Assembly: GCF_002288925.2 (NCBI RefSeq)
Contig: NW_022098069.1
Location: forward strand, 83,050,380 to 83,114,379
Length of the DNA: 64,000 bases
Direction: 5' to 3'
From: Delphinapterus leucas
Lineage: Eukaryota > Chordata > Mammalia > Artiodactyla > Monodontidae
The translations under genes and the position numbers were made by a program. The notes below the pieces were generated by a model. It saw only the letters and a program-made list of their open reading frames with translations. It did no database searches and was not told where the DNA came from. Below, one piece after another: positions 23,740 through 35,589 of the stretch (within the stretch, counting starts at the first letter, position 1; the number at the start of each line of letters is the position of its first letter).

Positions 23740-24160
23740 TTTTTTTTTAATGGATCATAAATTTTATTTCAAAATGTAAACGTCGCTAAACACGCATATA
23801 CGTTAAAACAATAAAATTTACAATTTAGTTAATATTTTTTCTTTTTGCACAGGACATCATTACAATTTAGAATCTATGCCTTACAAAATACATACAAAGT
23901 TTTATCTGAGCAAGCCAAGGCCAGACTGGGAACTGTACAACTGTCATACTTCACTGTAGCGATCCAGGATAGACGAAACATGGCTTTCTGAAGCATGGTG
24001 TGGTGCTGGTTAAAAAACAACAACGACAAAAAAGTTCCTACAGAAAAGGAAAACGTGTGCTGGATGCAAATGGTCTTGGACCCTTGGATTCTACCTTGGG
24101 ATTTTGGCAAACAATTCCAGAGAAGCTCCATCAATGGCTTTGAGAGGAGGAGGGGCCCTT
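23740..24160 (-). other. mRNA 3'-end-like segment (retrocopy or 3' UTR)
   Basis: On the - strand this reads like the 3' end of a transcript. About 400 bases of UTR-like sequence end in AATAAA (23763-23768), then 'atttatgatccatt' and a run of nine A. CpG sites such as those in 'atgcgtgtttagcgacg' are retained. It may be a processed retrocopy tail or the end of a real - strand gene starting in the CpG island. I cannot identify the source gene and see no convincing target duplication. Confidence 0.45.
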
Positions 24161-25860
24161 TGTGCAGAGTCCCGGGGCGGCCGAGACCCCGCGTGCACCC
24201 AGCCCACGCACACGGCCATCCCCGGCCCCCCGGGAGCCACAGCGGCCCGCGCCCGACAACCCCCAGCTGCTCAGGACAGCGACGCCTCCACCCCTCAGGG
24301 TCCTGAGCACTTGGCGCAAGGGACTCCCCAAGGCGAGGCTAGGCTAGGCGAGGCGAGGGAGCAAAGCCTCCCACCCACACACCCAGACAGGCACCCGGAC
24401 CCAGGAATAGACGCCTGCCCCCGGGTGTCTGAGCCACACTGGGAAGTGGCCCCTGGAGGGCAGGCTAGGGAGGGAGGGGTACGGCCTGGGACAGGTGCCC
24501 CAGGGCTGAGTGGGAGAGACGGCCTCCAACCAGATCTGTGGTTGCCCGGCAGGCATTCAGCTTGGTTCCCAAACGAGCACTTGCAGCAGCCTGTCGCCAC
24601 GTCACTAGGAAGACGGCCCGAGCCCTGGAAGAAAGCTGCTCGTGCGGCCCCGCCGGCCCCCAGGCGTCCTGTGTCCCCGACAGGGAATGCGTGGGCACAC
24701 GATCTTTAGTGTTACCGTGTCTAGGGGCCACGGGGCGAGAACACGAACTTATCACTCATCCCTGACACACAGGGTGGTTAGAGATCTCCTCGCAGACATT
24801 AGTTTGGTAACGATTTCGTTTTAATAAACTCTCCCTGAGGACCCGCTCCGTGCCAGGTGGCTAGGGCTGAGGCGCTAAATCAACCTTTGCTTTGGGGAGT
24901 TCAGGGAGGTGGGGAAGGCAGGCAGCCGGGGTCTTCGCAGCCCCCGGTCACAGTGTCTGGTGTAACTCAGTACTTCCGGTGTGGAAAAATCACTATCACA
25001 ACTCAAGAGTTAAAACCCATGCCCTCAAGACCCAAGGGAAAGGCCGTGACCGGGAAACGGGAAGGGCGGCGACAACGGCACAACCGCCCCCTCCCGCGGG
25101 CACGCGCCAGCTCAGTGTTTCCACCCGGGGTGTGGCCGTAAAGGGGTCCCGGCGTGTCGTGAAAGGGGCTGCAAAGCAACAGAGCGTCGGTACACGGGGC
25201 GGGGGCCATTTTGGGTGTGGCTTTCGCGGCTTTCAGGCGAAAAGCATTGCTTTATCAAAAACAAAACTCAAAAACCTGTTGCCCGCTACAGCGGCGCTTC
25301 GCGGAGCTCAACCCCGCGCCCAGCGCTCGCTGTCGGCCGGCCGCCTTTCGGGGATGGTGAGCGGGCCCCGAGGCCGCGGGGCGGTGGCGGCGCGAGGCGG
25401 CCCGTAGACGCGAAGCGGGAACGTGCGCCCGACGACGCCTGGGAGAGGTTCCCAGGCCCCGCGCTCCACGCCTCCCGCCCGCCCGCCGGGGCGTCGCCGT
25501 CCGCGAGCGCGAGCACGTGCGCGCGCATCTGAAGGCGCGCCGGCTGCAGGAGAGGGAGGTGGGGTCTCGGAGGCCCGCGCCCGGGACCCCGCCCGCAGTG
25601 CGGCGCCGCGGCGGAAGAGAGGGTGATAAGCCTGTACGAGGAGGTGGAGGAGGGGGAGGCTGCGGAGGCCGCGCTGACGGCGAGGAGGGCCGCGGACTGC
25701 ACCGGCGGATACACGGGAGCGGGTGTGACTGACGACGCGGGGGCGGGTGGGCCCCGGCCCGCCGGGGGAGGGGAGCCCGGCTCGCCCGGCATCGTAGCCT
25801 CCGCGCTGGGCGGCGGGGGTGGAACGAGGATAATACCCGCTCAGCTTCTCGCTTAGATAT
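24150..25860. promoter_or_regulatory. CpG island over the MRFAP1-like pseudogene
   Basis: About 1.7 kb of very GC- and CpG-rich DNA. Open frames of up to about 200 codons on both strands overlap one another and reflect base composition rather than coding. The right half holds the MRFAP1-like promoter and coding remnant. The left half (24.15-24.75 kb) is unexplained. Confidence 0.75.
25128..25215 (+). promoter_or_regulatory. Duplicated MRFAP1 promoter block
   Basis: Aligns with 4396-4475, with 'ccgtaaag', 'cgtgtcgtgaaaggggc' and 'ccattttg' in the same order and spacing. The donor site at the end of the MRFAP1 exon is not preserved here. Confidence 0.7.
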
Positions 25861-26592
25861 CGTTTTATTTTTTTTAACGTTGGCAATTAGAAGAAAATGA
25901 TTTGATATGTTGTTGTGAACCGTAAAGACCCCTTCTAGTAAAATATTTGCAGAATGTGGACCAGCTCAGTCGCTGGGGTGAAAACCCCGGCTGTAGGGTC
26001 AAAGAAAGAAGAGGGAGCGCCTTAGAGACCGGCTGCGATGCGCCTGCACCGTCTCAGATGACCTTAGGGCAAGTGGTCGCATTTTGCACGGGTTGTCGCG
26101 GTTTCTTGTTTGCCTCCTTGGTATGAGAGTCTTAGAATTTACGTCGTGTTGATGAACTTCCCCCGCTCGTACTCTCGATTATCAGCTGATGGACTCCGTT
26201 CAGCTGGTAAGGAGGATGACTGCTTGGAGAGGCCGAAACCAAGAGTCTTTCGTTTTCTCTCCCTACGTTTCTTTCTGCGTTTTCGCCCTGTTAGACACTA
26301 AATCTCCAGTACCAGTATGGTAGATGGTTTCAGTATTATATTGTCATATGTGGATTTTGACTGTTAGGTGCATTCAGCTTGGAAAAGACAGCTTTTAAGT
26401 AAATGCCGTTACATAAAGGAACAGGAACAGGACCTAGATTGTAAACTGCTGTGTGGTCCTATTTTTGTTACTGTGATTTTATTGTATTTTTAAAGTTTGA
26501 AAGTATACTGTTGTGCTTTGCTATTTTTTAATGCTTCCTGGAATTTGGGAGCCAAGAAAGAGACTTGAAGTCAGAGTTCTGCAAGAAAGAAT

Positions 26593-26815
26593 GGGGCTTC
26601 CCTGGTGGCGCAGTGGTTGAGAGTCCGCCTGCCGATGCAGGGGACACGGGTTCGTGCCCCGGTCCGGGAAGATCCCACATGCCGCGGAGCGTCTGGGCCC
26701 GTGAGCCATGGCCGTTGAGCCTGCGCGTCCGGAGCCTGTGCTCCGCAACGGGGGAGGCCACAACAGTGAGAGGCCCGCGAACAAAAAAAAAAAAAAAAAA
26801 AAGAAAAGAAAAAAG
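26593..26815 (+). repeat. CHR-type SINE, short form, inside the pseudogene
   Basis: Near-consensus, probably young. It splits the 3' UTR homology (left block ends about 26580, right block starts about 26818). 'aagaaaga' lies on both sides. Confidence 0.93.
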
Positions 26816-27399
26816 AAAGAAGACGCTACCTGGCTGCAGCTGGCCAAGCAAGAACCCAAACCCCAATCAAGGGTGTGGATGCCGCTACTTTGGATGAGAT
26901 TGAGAAGGCCCAGAGGGCTGTTGGGCACGTCGAGTGGTGGCGTGTGAATTTTGGGATTTTGCAGTCCAGCACATCAGCGGAGGGGAGCTGTGTTGTTTTG
27001 GTTTTGTTTGGTTTTTCAGAATTATAATTTTTCTGTGAAATGTTAACTGGTGTACATCTTGTAACCTGTCTGGTGAGTAACCTGAAATGGGGGATGAGTT
27101 CTAGGTACTACATGTGTTTGCTGACTTGGGGCTAAAATTATTTCATATAGTATAATTATGGTTTGAGGGGCTCCTCTGCTGCAGGTGCATGTGACCTGCA
27201 GAAGCCTGGCAGGGTTGGGGAGGAAAGCATGCAGCTGGCCACGGTAGGCCCCAAACTGATAGTAGGAGGCATCTTCCAGGTTTAGGTGATGTCCAGGCTA
27301 GGTCATCAGAGCAGACGTCACAGGGATTGAGGTCAGAGCTCTAGCTTGTCATGATGAAGTTCATTGGCTCGGAAAAACAAATGCTGAAAGCCAGTTTTT

Positions 27400-28275
27400 A
27401 GAGTCTTTGTGCAAATGACCAAAGCCATTGAGTTGGTCAAGAAAAGTTGAGATATATAAACTTTTTTCAGAATGAAAGTGGCTCCTTGATTGTTGTCATT
27501 GTCAAAAGGAGGTCAGATACTTCTGATTTGGGAAATGTGTTCAAATTGAGTGCCCCCAGGTACTGGGGAACATCAGGGAACAAAGTGCTTGTACCCTTGG
27601 ATCTCACATTCATAAGAAACTTAGAACAGTGCCTGACTGTAGTAAGGCAGGGGGAGAAATAACACCGATAGTGGTAAGTTCTGTAGAAAAAGCAAGAAGG
27701 GGGCTCTGGAAGATAGGCTGCTGGGGCCGCACTGCTGTCTTATAGAGGATAGGTCAGGTGACATCTCTGATATAGTGACATCTGGGCAAAGATGGGTGTG
27801 TGGAATATACACAGGGCTATCTAGGGAAAGGACACTCCAGGCAGGCGGACAAGCAGGGCAGGGAGGCGAGGAACAGCCTGAGCCCCGAGTGCTGTGGGAC
27901 AAGGCAGTAGACGGTGGGCAGAAGGAGCGCTTTGGGAAGCAGTTTGAGGGTTTAACCAGAGGAGTGACAGGATCTGACCACATGCGCAGAGGCTGTCCGG
28001 CTGCCGTGTTGAAAATTGATCACTGTGAGTAGAGCAAGGATGAGAGTGACGGAAGCAGCCCGCGGAGAGCTGGGGCACTTGGGGGCCGAGTGGTCGCTGT
28101 GGCGCGGGCACGTGTGTGGACTGCATCCCGAAGGCGGTGCAGATGGGATACGCTGAGGGCCTGGGTGTGGATGTGCGAGGATTCGACCATGGTTCTGGGC
28201 CTCATGGCCTGAGCGCCTGTTTAGGGCGGTCATGTCATTTGTCAAACCGAGGCAGTTTTGAAAGTGAAAGGTGTT
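27400..28275. other. Intergenic DNA with possible ancient repeat
   Basis: 27.6-28.05 kb has wording such as 'gaggagtgacaggatctgac' that recurs in ancient mammalian interspersed repeats. No gene seen. Confidence 0.35.
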
Positions 28276-28410
28276 GGGAACTCCCTGGCAGGCCAGTGGT
28301 TAGGGCTCCGAGCTTTCACTGCAGGAAAGCACGGGTTTGATCCCTGGTTGGGGAACTAAGACCCCACAGGCCGCGAGGCACGGTGAAAAATGGGGAAAAA
28401 AGAAAAGAAA
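28276..28410 (+). repeat. Short tRNA-type SINE
   Basis: 'gggaactccctggcaggcca' head, B box 'gggtttgatccctgg' and A-rich end. Confidence 0.88.
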
Positions 28411-29795
28411 ACAAAAGAGAGTGAAGGGTGGCCCTAGTAGTAATTAGTGTGGGATCATAAGTGTAAACCAGGACAGCTGAAGGCATCGAAGAGGTTTGCA
28501 TACCCCGTGTTTATGCTGCGGTGGGAGCACTGAGGAGAGAGTCACCTGAGCATCGGGGAGTCTGAGGGAAAAAGCTTTCAGACCCAAGGACTCTTGGTCT
28601 GGGCCTGGAATCATAGGCACAACTGCCCAGGCCCAGGGACTAAGGGTACAGTACTGACCCTGGGGTCCATAGGCAGGTAGAAGCATGGCATGGTGGGGAG
28701 GGCTTTGGGGTGTTGTGAGAGAACAGGGAGGCAATGAGGGACATAGGAAGCATGGTTGTGGAGATCTTCATACGGCTTTGAAGAGTTTAAACTTGATTCT
28801 GTGTGTGTCCATGCTTCTCCACCTGGGGTCTTGTGTTCTGCCCTGTACCTAGATGTGCTGTAGGGTACCTGTTGCCAAGGAATGTACTGATGCATTCTGA
28901 ATAGTCAACTTACTTGAATGTTTGACAGAAAAAGTATTTTTTTAATTTTTAAAATGACACACCACTGGCTAAAGAAGTTTCCCACTTGGAGCTGCTTCTT
29001 GCCCTGTCCTGAGCCTCTGGAGCAATGCTGATATTCAAACTTAAAGTACATCTGAACCCCTGGGGCCTTGTTAAAATGCAGATTCTAATCCTATGGTTAA
29101 GGACCTGACTTAGGCATTTCTCACAAGCTCCCAAGTAATGGCATTGCTGCTGGTTCAGGTACCATGCTTCGGGTAGCAAGGCCTTCTGAAGTTAAGGGTG
29201 GTTTGCTGAAAACTTTTGAGAAGCAGAGTAATGGAGACCCATGGAAAGGTTTGAGTAGGTCAACAACACTTTCCTGTTTGTGGTTTAGAAAATGCAAATA
29301 TGGTCGCGGAAAATGGACAGGGCAGGGGTGTGCAGTGAAGGTGGAGGTGTCACTGCGGTAATTGCACAGAAGGGAAGTGAGGGTCTGACCCACCTCCCTG
29401 CCCTAACTTCCTGTGCCTGCTTATGATGTCTGTCAGAATTGGAACTGCAGCCACCAGTTTCAGATCCATCCCACCCCCCAGTCTGTCATCCTTGCTTAGT
29501 GAAAGGGTGATTGTGTCTGGTGCCATGGGTTACCCAGTGAATAATACCCGGGACCATTGTGAACGCAGCCAAACAGGGCGGGGGGTGCTAGAGTTGAGGA
29601 CTGATGGTCTGCACGTGCCCTCTCTAGGGGGGGACCCTACCCTCCATGGTCCCTGTCCTGGCCAGACAGTGGATGACGGTGCAGCAGTGCCAAGTGGAAA
29701 AGGGCAGCTGGTGGAAATACGGGGAATTCTTTGTGAGTCCCTATATTTGATATGGTGTCTGTTGAGGCAAACATGCTTTTAATTCAAAGAAATAC
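28411..29795. other. Unique intergenic DNA, no gene seen
   Basis: No recognisable gene or repeat. Open frames up to about 119 codons (29423-29782) lack family features. Confidence 0.4.
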
Positions 29796-29799
29796 ATTT

Positions 29800-29801
29800 G
29801 C

Positions 29802-29834
<33 letters not shown>

Positions 29835-30022
29835 ACGTGGCCCTCTCACTGTTGTGGCCTCTCCCGTTGCGGAGCACAGGCTCCGGACCCGCAGGCTCAG
29901 CGGCCATGGCTCACGGGCCCAGCCGCTCCACGGCATGTGGGATCTTCCCGGACCGGGGCACGAACCCGTGTCCCCTGCATCGGCAGGCGGACTCTCAACC
30001 ATTGCACCACCAGGGAAGCCCC
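29800..30022 (-). repeat. CHR-type SINE, short form
   Basis: Long T run followed by the complement of the short SINE, nearly consensus. Confidence 0.93.
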
Positions 30023-32155
30023 ATTTCCTTTCTTTAATAAGTGGTAATTGGGATTGTTACCTTTGCTTTCAGCAAACTCATGAAGGGGGAAATCAGTCTT
30101 AGGATATGAGTGGCATGGGATAGGTCAAATTCGAAGATCACCCAAGGGGCCAAAAGTGAAAACAGCATTGATCCTGTTTCTGCTGTTACCCCCCGAGCTG
30201 AGTTCCTATACCTGCTGGCCAATAACAGGATATTGGGTGTGTGAAATGAGAAGCAAAAGTCTGTATGAACAAGAATCTACTTGGGATCAGGCACTTAACA
30301 TACTTACCTCATTTTCACACATTTCAGGGGTCATTTTATTATCCTTATTGTTCAGGTGGGGAAACTTCGGCTGAAAAAACTCTCAGGAACTTGCCCAGGA
30401 GCATTGAACTGACTGATGCCGGAGCTATTTCCATAACATCAGCTGGCACCTGGCGCACCTCTGCCTCTTGTCTCATCAACCTGGTCTTCAGCAGTTTTCT
30501 AAACAGCAGTCCACGATGCTGAGCGCTCTATAGAGGGATGCAGCAGTGAGCACGGGTTGGCCTCGAGGATGTTGGGAATAGGCTGTGATGGACCCCGTCT
30601 AGGCTGAGGAGAAGTGTGAGGAATCCCTGGGGCTCGGTGGGATTAGGGAGCCCAGATGCAGGCGTCCTTCCTTCTACTGAGGTCCCACGTTCCAGGTGTC
30701 TGTTGAGTCTCCAGCAGACACTGACCAGCTCGTTTCATAGAGCGCGTTCGCTTATGTATTTGTTCAGTTATTCATTCAGCAAATATTTTGCTGGCGATGT
30801 ACTAGGTCCCGGGACACCGCCAAGCAGTTGGTTCCCTAGTGAGAGTCACTGACCTGTTCATTCGCACACTGGAATATACATGGGAGAGCTAATATGTGCT
30901 AGACGTTGTAGCCCCAACTCTTCCACAGCTGCCGCCTTCAAAGGGCTTGTACCATAGTGGGCGAGATGGCCAGTTTAACAGACCCTGCCACAGTCAGTGA
31001 GAAGTGCTGAGACTGAGGAAGTGGAGGGGGTGGGAAACAGGAAGGCAGCATTTAACCCAGCCAGGGCGTGGGGAAGGCTCTAGATGATGGAAGCTATATG
31101 GAGAGGTGGGCAGGGGAGAGGAGAGGGTGTGTGGAAGGTTCCAATCTGACTGGCCCCCATCCTCTTAGTACAGAACTGCTGAGGCCTCTGCATCTGGGTG
31201 TTTCCTCAGCTAAGCTAGTCCTTTGGACAAAGGCATTTTGGATCTTGGGCACCATGATGGTGAACTGGCGACAACTAGGTGCATGAAATTTGCACCTTGG
31301 GACCCAAGGGCAGTATCTGCTGTCTGAGCCCAGCAGGAGGGAAGATGCTCAAGGGACGAGTTCCTGACTCAGCTGACGGTACAGCAGACAGTGGGTGGTG
31401 CAGACGGCATGGGTTGGGGTCAGAGGGCCAGTTCCACTCTCGGCTCTGCCCCTTGCTTATTAATGTGTCACCTTGGACCAGTGACGGTCTCTTTCTGAGC
31501 CAAAAAAAATTGATGGTTTTGCACTGTCTTGTCTTTGAGCTTTCTCGGGGAGTTGGCATTCCACTTGTTCGAGATTCCTGTAAAGTAACCAGCCACCTCG
31601 TGGACAATGTTAGCCCTGCCCCTTGAGGCAGAGCTTGGAGAACAGGTGTCTGAGGCCCTTTCATAGTCTCTCGGTAATTTATTTTTATGGTCCAGCTACA
31701 CTGGGACTTCCAAATAGGTTCTGTATTTGGACTTAGAGTTTCGTCAGGTGGCAGAAGATGCCTGGGTTCCAGGGAGACCCTGAGACATTCTCTCCAACTG
31801 GAAAAAGGCTACTGGACAAATGCTGCCCCACGGTCATGACATCATTCTTGGTTAGTTAAAGGCATCCTGAACTTGGGGCGGGCTGCACAGTCATTCTTAC
31901 CATTTATTCAGTGTCCTGTGCGTCACACCCATTTCACCCACATTCCTTACCTCCCACAGGCATAGTTGCATAAATACTCAGAGAAGAATGGATGAAGAGT
32001 TCATTAATGTGGCCCCTTAAATCATCCCTGTCTGATGTCCCAAGTCTTCTTACCCGCCTGAGCAGTCAGTCACGCAGGGAGAGGCTTTGTGGTGGTCACC
32101 TGCTCTAGTGGTGGATTTGTCCATCTCTCATTGTAGGTCTGTCAATGTTTTTTGG
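30023..32155. other. Unique intergenic DNA with a MIR remnant
   Basis: A MIR element in sense orientation lies at about 31385-31505 ('ttccactctcggctctgccc', then 'caccttggaccagtg'). Otherwise no gene is seen. Confidence 0.45.
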
Positions 32156-32460
32156 GTTTTTTTTTTAGTTTTTATATTTATTTTTTTGGCTGCGTTGAGT
32201 CTTCATTGCTGCGTGCAGGCTTTCTCTAGTTGCGGTGAGCTGGAGCTACTCATTGCGGTGTCTTCTCGTTGCAGAGCATAGGGTCTAGGCGCGCAGGCTT
32301 CAGTAGTTGTGGCTCGCAGGCTCTAGAGTTCAGGCTCAGTAGTTGTGGTGCACGGGCTTAGTTGCTCCACGGCATGTGGGATCTTCCTGGACCAGGGCTC
32401 GAACCCGTGTCCCCTGCACTGGCAGGCGGATTCTTAACCACTGTGCCATCAGAGAAGTGC
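32156..32460 (-). repeat. CHR-type SINE, long form, with target duplication
   Basis: 'tggctgcgttgagtcttcat' to 'gcgga..ttaaccactgtgcc' in reverse; 'aggtctgtca' on both sides. Confidence 0.92.
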
Positions 32461-32499
32461 AAGGTCTGTCAGGTTTTTGTTTGTTTGTTTTTAAAGACC

Positions 32500-32735
32500 T
32501 TTTTTTTAAAAAATTTATTTTTGGCTGCCTTGGGTCTTCGTTGCTGCACACGGGCTTTCTCTAGTTGCGGCGAGCGGGGTCTACTTTTCGTTGCTGTGCG
32601 CGAGTTTCTCATTGCAGTGGCTTCTCTTGTTGCAGAGCACAGGCTCTAGGCGCATGGGCTTCAGTAGTTGTGGCCGCACGGGCTCAGTAGTTGTGGCTCG
32701 CGGGCTCTAGAGCGCAGGCTCCGTAGTTGTGAGCA
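32500..32735 (-). repeat. CHR-type SINE, long form, head missing
   Basis: Reverse of the tail and body only. It forms an inverted pair with the next copy 30 bases away. Confidence 0.88.
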
Positions 32736-32764
32736 CATTTATCCACAAAAAGATATATTGAAGA

Positions 32765-33020
32765 TGGGACTTTCTTGGTGGCTCACAACTATGGAGCCTG
32801 CGCTCTTGAGCCAAAACTACTGAGCCCATGTGCCACAACTACCGAAGCCCATGCCCCTAGAGCCCATGCTCCGCCACAAGAGAAGCCACCGCAATGAGAA
32901 GCCTACGCACCACAACAAAAAGTGGCCCCCTCTCGCCGCAACTAGAGAAAGCCCTCATGCAGCACCGCAGATCCAGTGCAGCCAAAAATATAAATAAATA
33001 AATAAATTTATTTATTTTAA
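32765..33020 (+). repeat. CHR-type SINE, long form, internal deletion
   Basis: Only 'gggactttcttggtggct' of the head remains, joined directly to the 'cacaactatggagcc' body. Ends in 'aaataaataaataaa'. Confidence 0.88.
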
Positions 33021-33029
33021 AAAATATAT

Positions 33030-33145
33030 ATAGAGGAATATTCACAGGAGCTTTTTATAATAGCCCTAAAGCTAAAACAACATAAATGTTTATCAGCCAG
33101 AGAATAAATAAAACAAATAAATTGTAGTATATTCCTTCAATGGTA
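33030..33145 (+). repeat. L1 LINE fragment
   Basis: Diverged L1 ORF2 end ('atattcacaggagc..ttataatagcc'). Confidence 0.5.
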
Positions 33146-33149
33146 GATT

Positions 33150-33470
33150 AATTGTCTATTGCTGCATAACAGATTACCCCCAAATTTAGCAGCTGAAAAC
33201 AACAGATATCTATTATCTCACATAGTTTCAGCTTAGGACATTTAATTAGGCTGCAGTCATCACTGGGCTTGAATGGGGTTGGAGGATCCACTTCCTGTTG
33301 TTACTGGAAGGAGGCTGTTTTTTGCTGGCTGTTGGTAAAAGACCTCAATTCCTTGCTATGTAGTTCCTCAATAGATGTCCACAAGAAGTCAGAGCAAGTG
33401 ATTTGAGAGAAAGAGATGAGACAGGCTGGGACCTGGGACCCTTTGCTGCTGTGTGCACACCTGGGCAGAC
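33150..33470 (-). repeat. MLT/MaLR-like LTR, antisense, left part
   Basis: 'attgctgcataacagattac' and 'gcagctgaaaacaacag' are typical. The same element seems to resume at about 34150-34420 after the LTR and SINE insertion. Confidence 0.5.
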
Positions 33471-33506
33471 ATCTCCTCCAGCAACAAAATACAAAGAAAA
33501 GTAACT

Positions 33507-33770
33507 GCATGTCCTGCCAATGCAGGGGACATGGGTTTGAGCCCTGGTCCGGGAAGATCCCACATGCTGTGGAGCAACTAAGCCTGTGCGCCACAACTAC
33601 TGAAGCCCACGCGCCTAGAGCCCGTGCTCTGCAACAAGAGAAGCCACCGCAGTGAGAAACCCAAGCACTGCAGTGAAGAGTAGCCCCCGCTCGCCACAAC
33701 TAGAGGAGGCCCGGGCGCAGCAACGAAGACCCAACGCAGCCAAAAATAATTAATTAATTTAAAAAAAAAA
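33507..33770 (+). repeat. CHR-type SINE, 5'-truncated
   Basis: Starts at 'tgccaatgcaggggacatgg' without the first 50 bases. Similar 'aactgca..catg' motifs flank it, so it is a 5'-truncated retroposition. Confidence 0.88.
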
Positions 33771-34145
33771 GAAAACTGCAAGCATGTGCAGTTGGGGCAA
33801 ATTATGGACAACAGATACAAAAAGACCAAAAACCCAACTGCCACTTCTGAAGAGCCGGGAGCAAAAGCAGGGTACTGAGCACGCCCCCTGCACTCAACCC
33901 CACCTAAGGGATGGGCAAACCTCCTAAGCCACCCCTCCAGCTGACCCCAGGACACACCTCTACCTTCACCCCATGTAAGGAAGCAGCTAGCCCCCCGCCC
34001 CACCCCGGGGAGTGAGCAAGGGAACTTGTTACTTGTTCTCCCTACTGCTGCAGCGGAAACCTCAATAAAGCCTTGCCTGAATTTCTTATCTGGCCTCTTA
34101 TCAATGTCTATAGATCAAGGAGGCCAAGAACCCTGGTGAGTAACA
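33771..34145 (+). repeat. Class I-like ERV LTR (U5 end defined)
   Basis: AATAAA at 34064-34069 is followed by U5-like 'ggaggccaagaaccctgg' and a terminal 'gtaaca'. The left end is not clear and may lie before the SINE. Confidence 0.6.
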
Positions 34146-35020
34146 ATAACACAACTCCTTTTACGACCTAATCCCTAAGTCACACACCACCACTTCTGCG
34201 TTTTTCTATTTATTATGAACAAGTCACTATGTCCAGTACACACTCAACAGGAAGGAATACGCAAGAGCGTGAACAACAAGAGATGGAGATCATTGGGGCT
34301 CATCTTGAAGGCTGGCTACCACAGTCTGCTCTCTGGCCACTAACGATTCATGTCCCTCCAACATGCAAGCCGCACCCCCACCCAAAGGCCCCAAAAGTTA
34401 CATCCTATTGTAGCAGCATCTCCAAGTCCAGAATTTTGCTCTGTAGGTCAGATGTGGATGATCGTAGTTTCTTAACTCCAGCACCTAGACTACAGTGCTA
34501 CTTGATCTGTAGAACTTTAACACTGAAGAGACAAGTTATATGCCCCTGACACATCCAATATACAATTGTGAGACAGGCATAGGATAACCGTTACAAACAT
34601 TCCTATTCAAATAAGGGGTGAAATGGGGGGCGCAAAGGAGTCACTGGGGCACAGTAATTCTGCAGTTCAGTCTCAAAGTCTACGAATAATTCTCCATGGC
34701 TCAACTCTATCATCTGGGCTCTTGGTTCCACCCTTTGAATCATACTTCCTTTTTCATGATAGGTAGTATGTATTTACAGATGAGTAATTTCCTCAGCATG
34801 CTTCATGCTTCTAGAAATTTGGGGTGTCCAGAGGCGTTTCATTTTGTACCATCTCTGTCCCTTCTAGCTGCGGTGTTTCTTCTAATATGATGGTCTTAAA
34901 ATACTTCATAGGTTTCCTTTGAATCTCATTGGGGTTCACTCTATTGGACCAAAGTTCCAAAGACCCTATTGTTTGAGAGGCTCTGAGAGGCACGTCTTTA
35001 ATCTCTTTAAAGAGTTGCTA
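34146..35020. other. Old LTR/ERV-derived and unique DNA
   Basis: The first 270 bases look like the continuation of a reversed MLT element ('gaacaagtcact', 'gcgtgaac'). The rest is not recognised and no coding remnant is visible. Confidence 0.35.
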
Positions 35021-35023
35021 TTC

Positions 35024-35332
35024 TGGGGCTTCCCTGGTGGCGCAGTGGTTGAGAATCCGCCTGCCAATGCAGGGGACACAGGTTCTATCCCTGGTCTGGG
35101 AAGATCCCACATGCTGTGGAGCAACTAAGCCCGCGAGCCACAACTACTGAGCCTGCGTGCTGCAGCTACTGAAGCCCGTGCGCCTAAAACCCGTGCTCCA
35201 CAACAAGAGAAGCCACCACAGTAAGCTGCTCACCGCAACTAAGAGTAGCCCCCGCTCACTGTAACTAGAGAAAGCCTGCATGCAGCAATGAAGACCCAAC
35301 ACAGCCAAAAATAAATAAAGTTTAAAAAAAAG
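35024..35332 (+). repeat. CHR-type SINE, long form
   Basis: Complete head and body. 'agagttg' flanks both sides ('aaagagttgctattct' left, 'aaagagttgttctgac' right). Confidence 0.92.
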
Positions 35333-35589
35333 AGTTGTTCTGACTGAATGGTACTTTGAGCTGCCATCTTTGATTTTTCTGAGTTTTTTTAAAAAGATTT
35401 TACAACATTTGCCTCTCTGTTTTCTAAGTTTTCCCCATTCAACCCATAATGATTGATCAACTGGAAAATGGGAGGAAATTTTTTAGACAAAGATGATGTT
35501 TTCTTATTTAACAATAAATTGGGCAATCAAAGGGGAGGGGGTTCGATGACTTACAATTACTTTTAGGGAGGGACAAGAAAAAAATTTTA

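Larger units (their letters stand above)
25128..27395 (+). pseudogene. MRFAP1-like paralogue, broken
   Basis: A DNA-level copy of the MRFAP1 locus. Matching blocks occur in order: promoter/5' UTR (25128-25215); coding region from an ATG at 25354 to about 25710; and 3' UTR (26183-27395, for example 26210-26260 against 5575-5625). Coding matches fall in different frames: DDAWERF for the EDFEQF region, REHVRAHLK for REHGRAYLR, and EAALTARRAAD for [11 protein letters not shown]. Extra stretches of about 17, 8 and 55 bases separate them. The frame from the ATG stops after 17 codons, the C-terminal helix is unrecognisable, and the AATAAA at 6509 corresponds to a mutated site here. Because promoter and flanks are copied, this is segmental duplication rather than retroposition. 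It may be the counterpart of one of the human MRFAP1-like loci, but orientation and decay prevent assignment. A non-coding RNA role remains possible. Confidence 0.75.

Noticed and set aside
24104..24709. 201-codon + strand frame in the CpG island
   Set aside because: Composition-driven; overlapping frames exist on both strands and no family features are visible.
25354..25860. A functional second MRFAP1-family protein
   Set aside because: No single frame covers the homologous segments; frames change at least twice and the C-terminal helix is missing.
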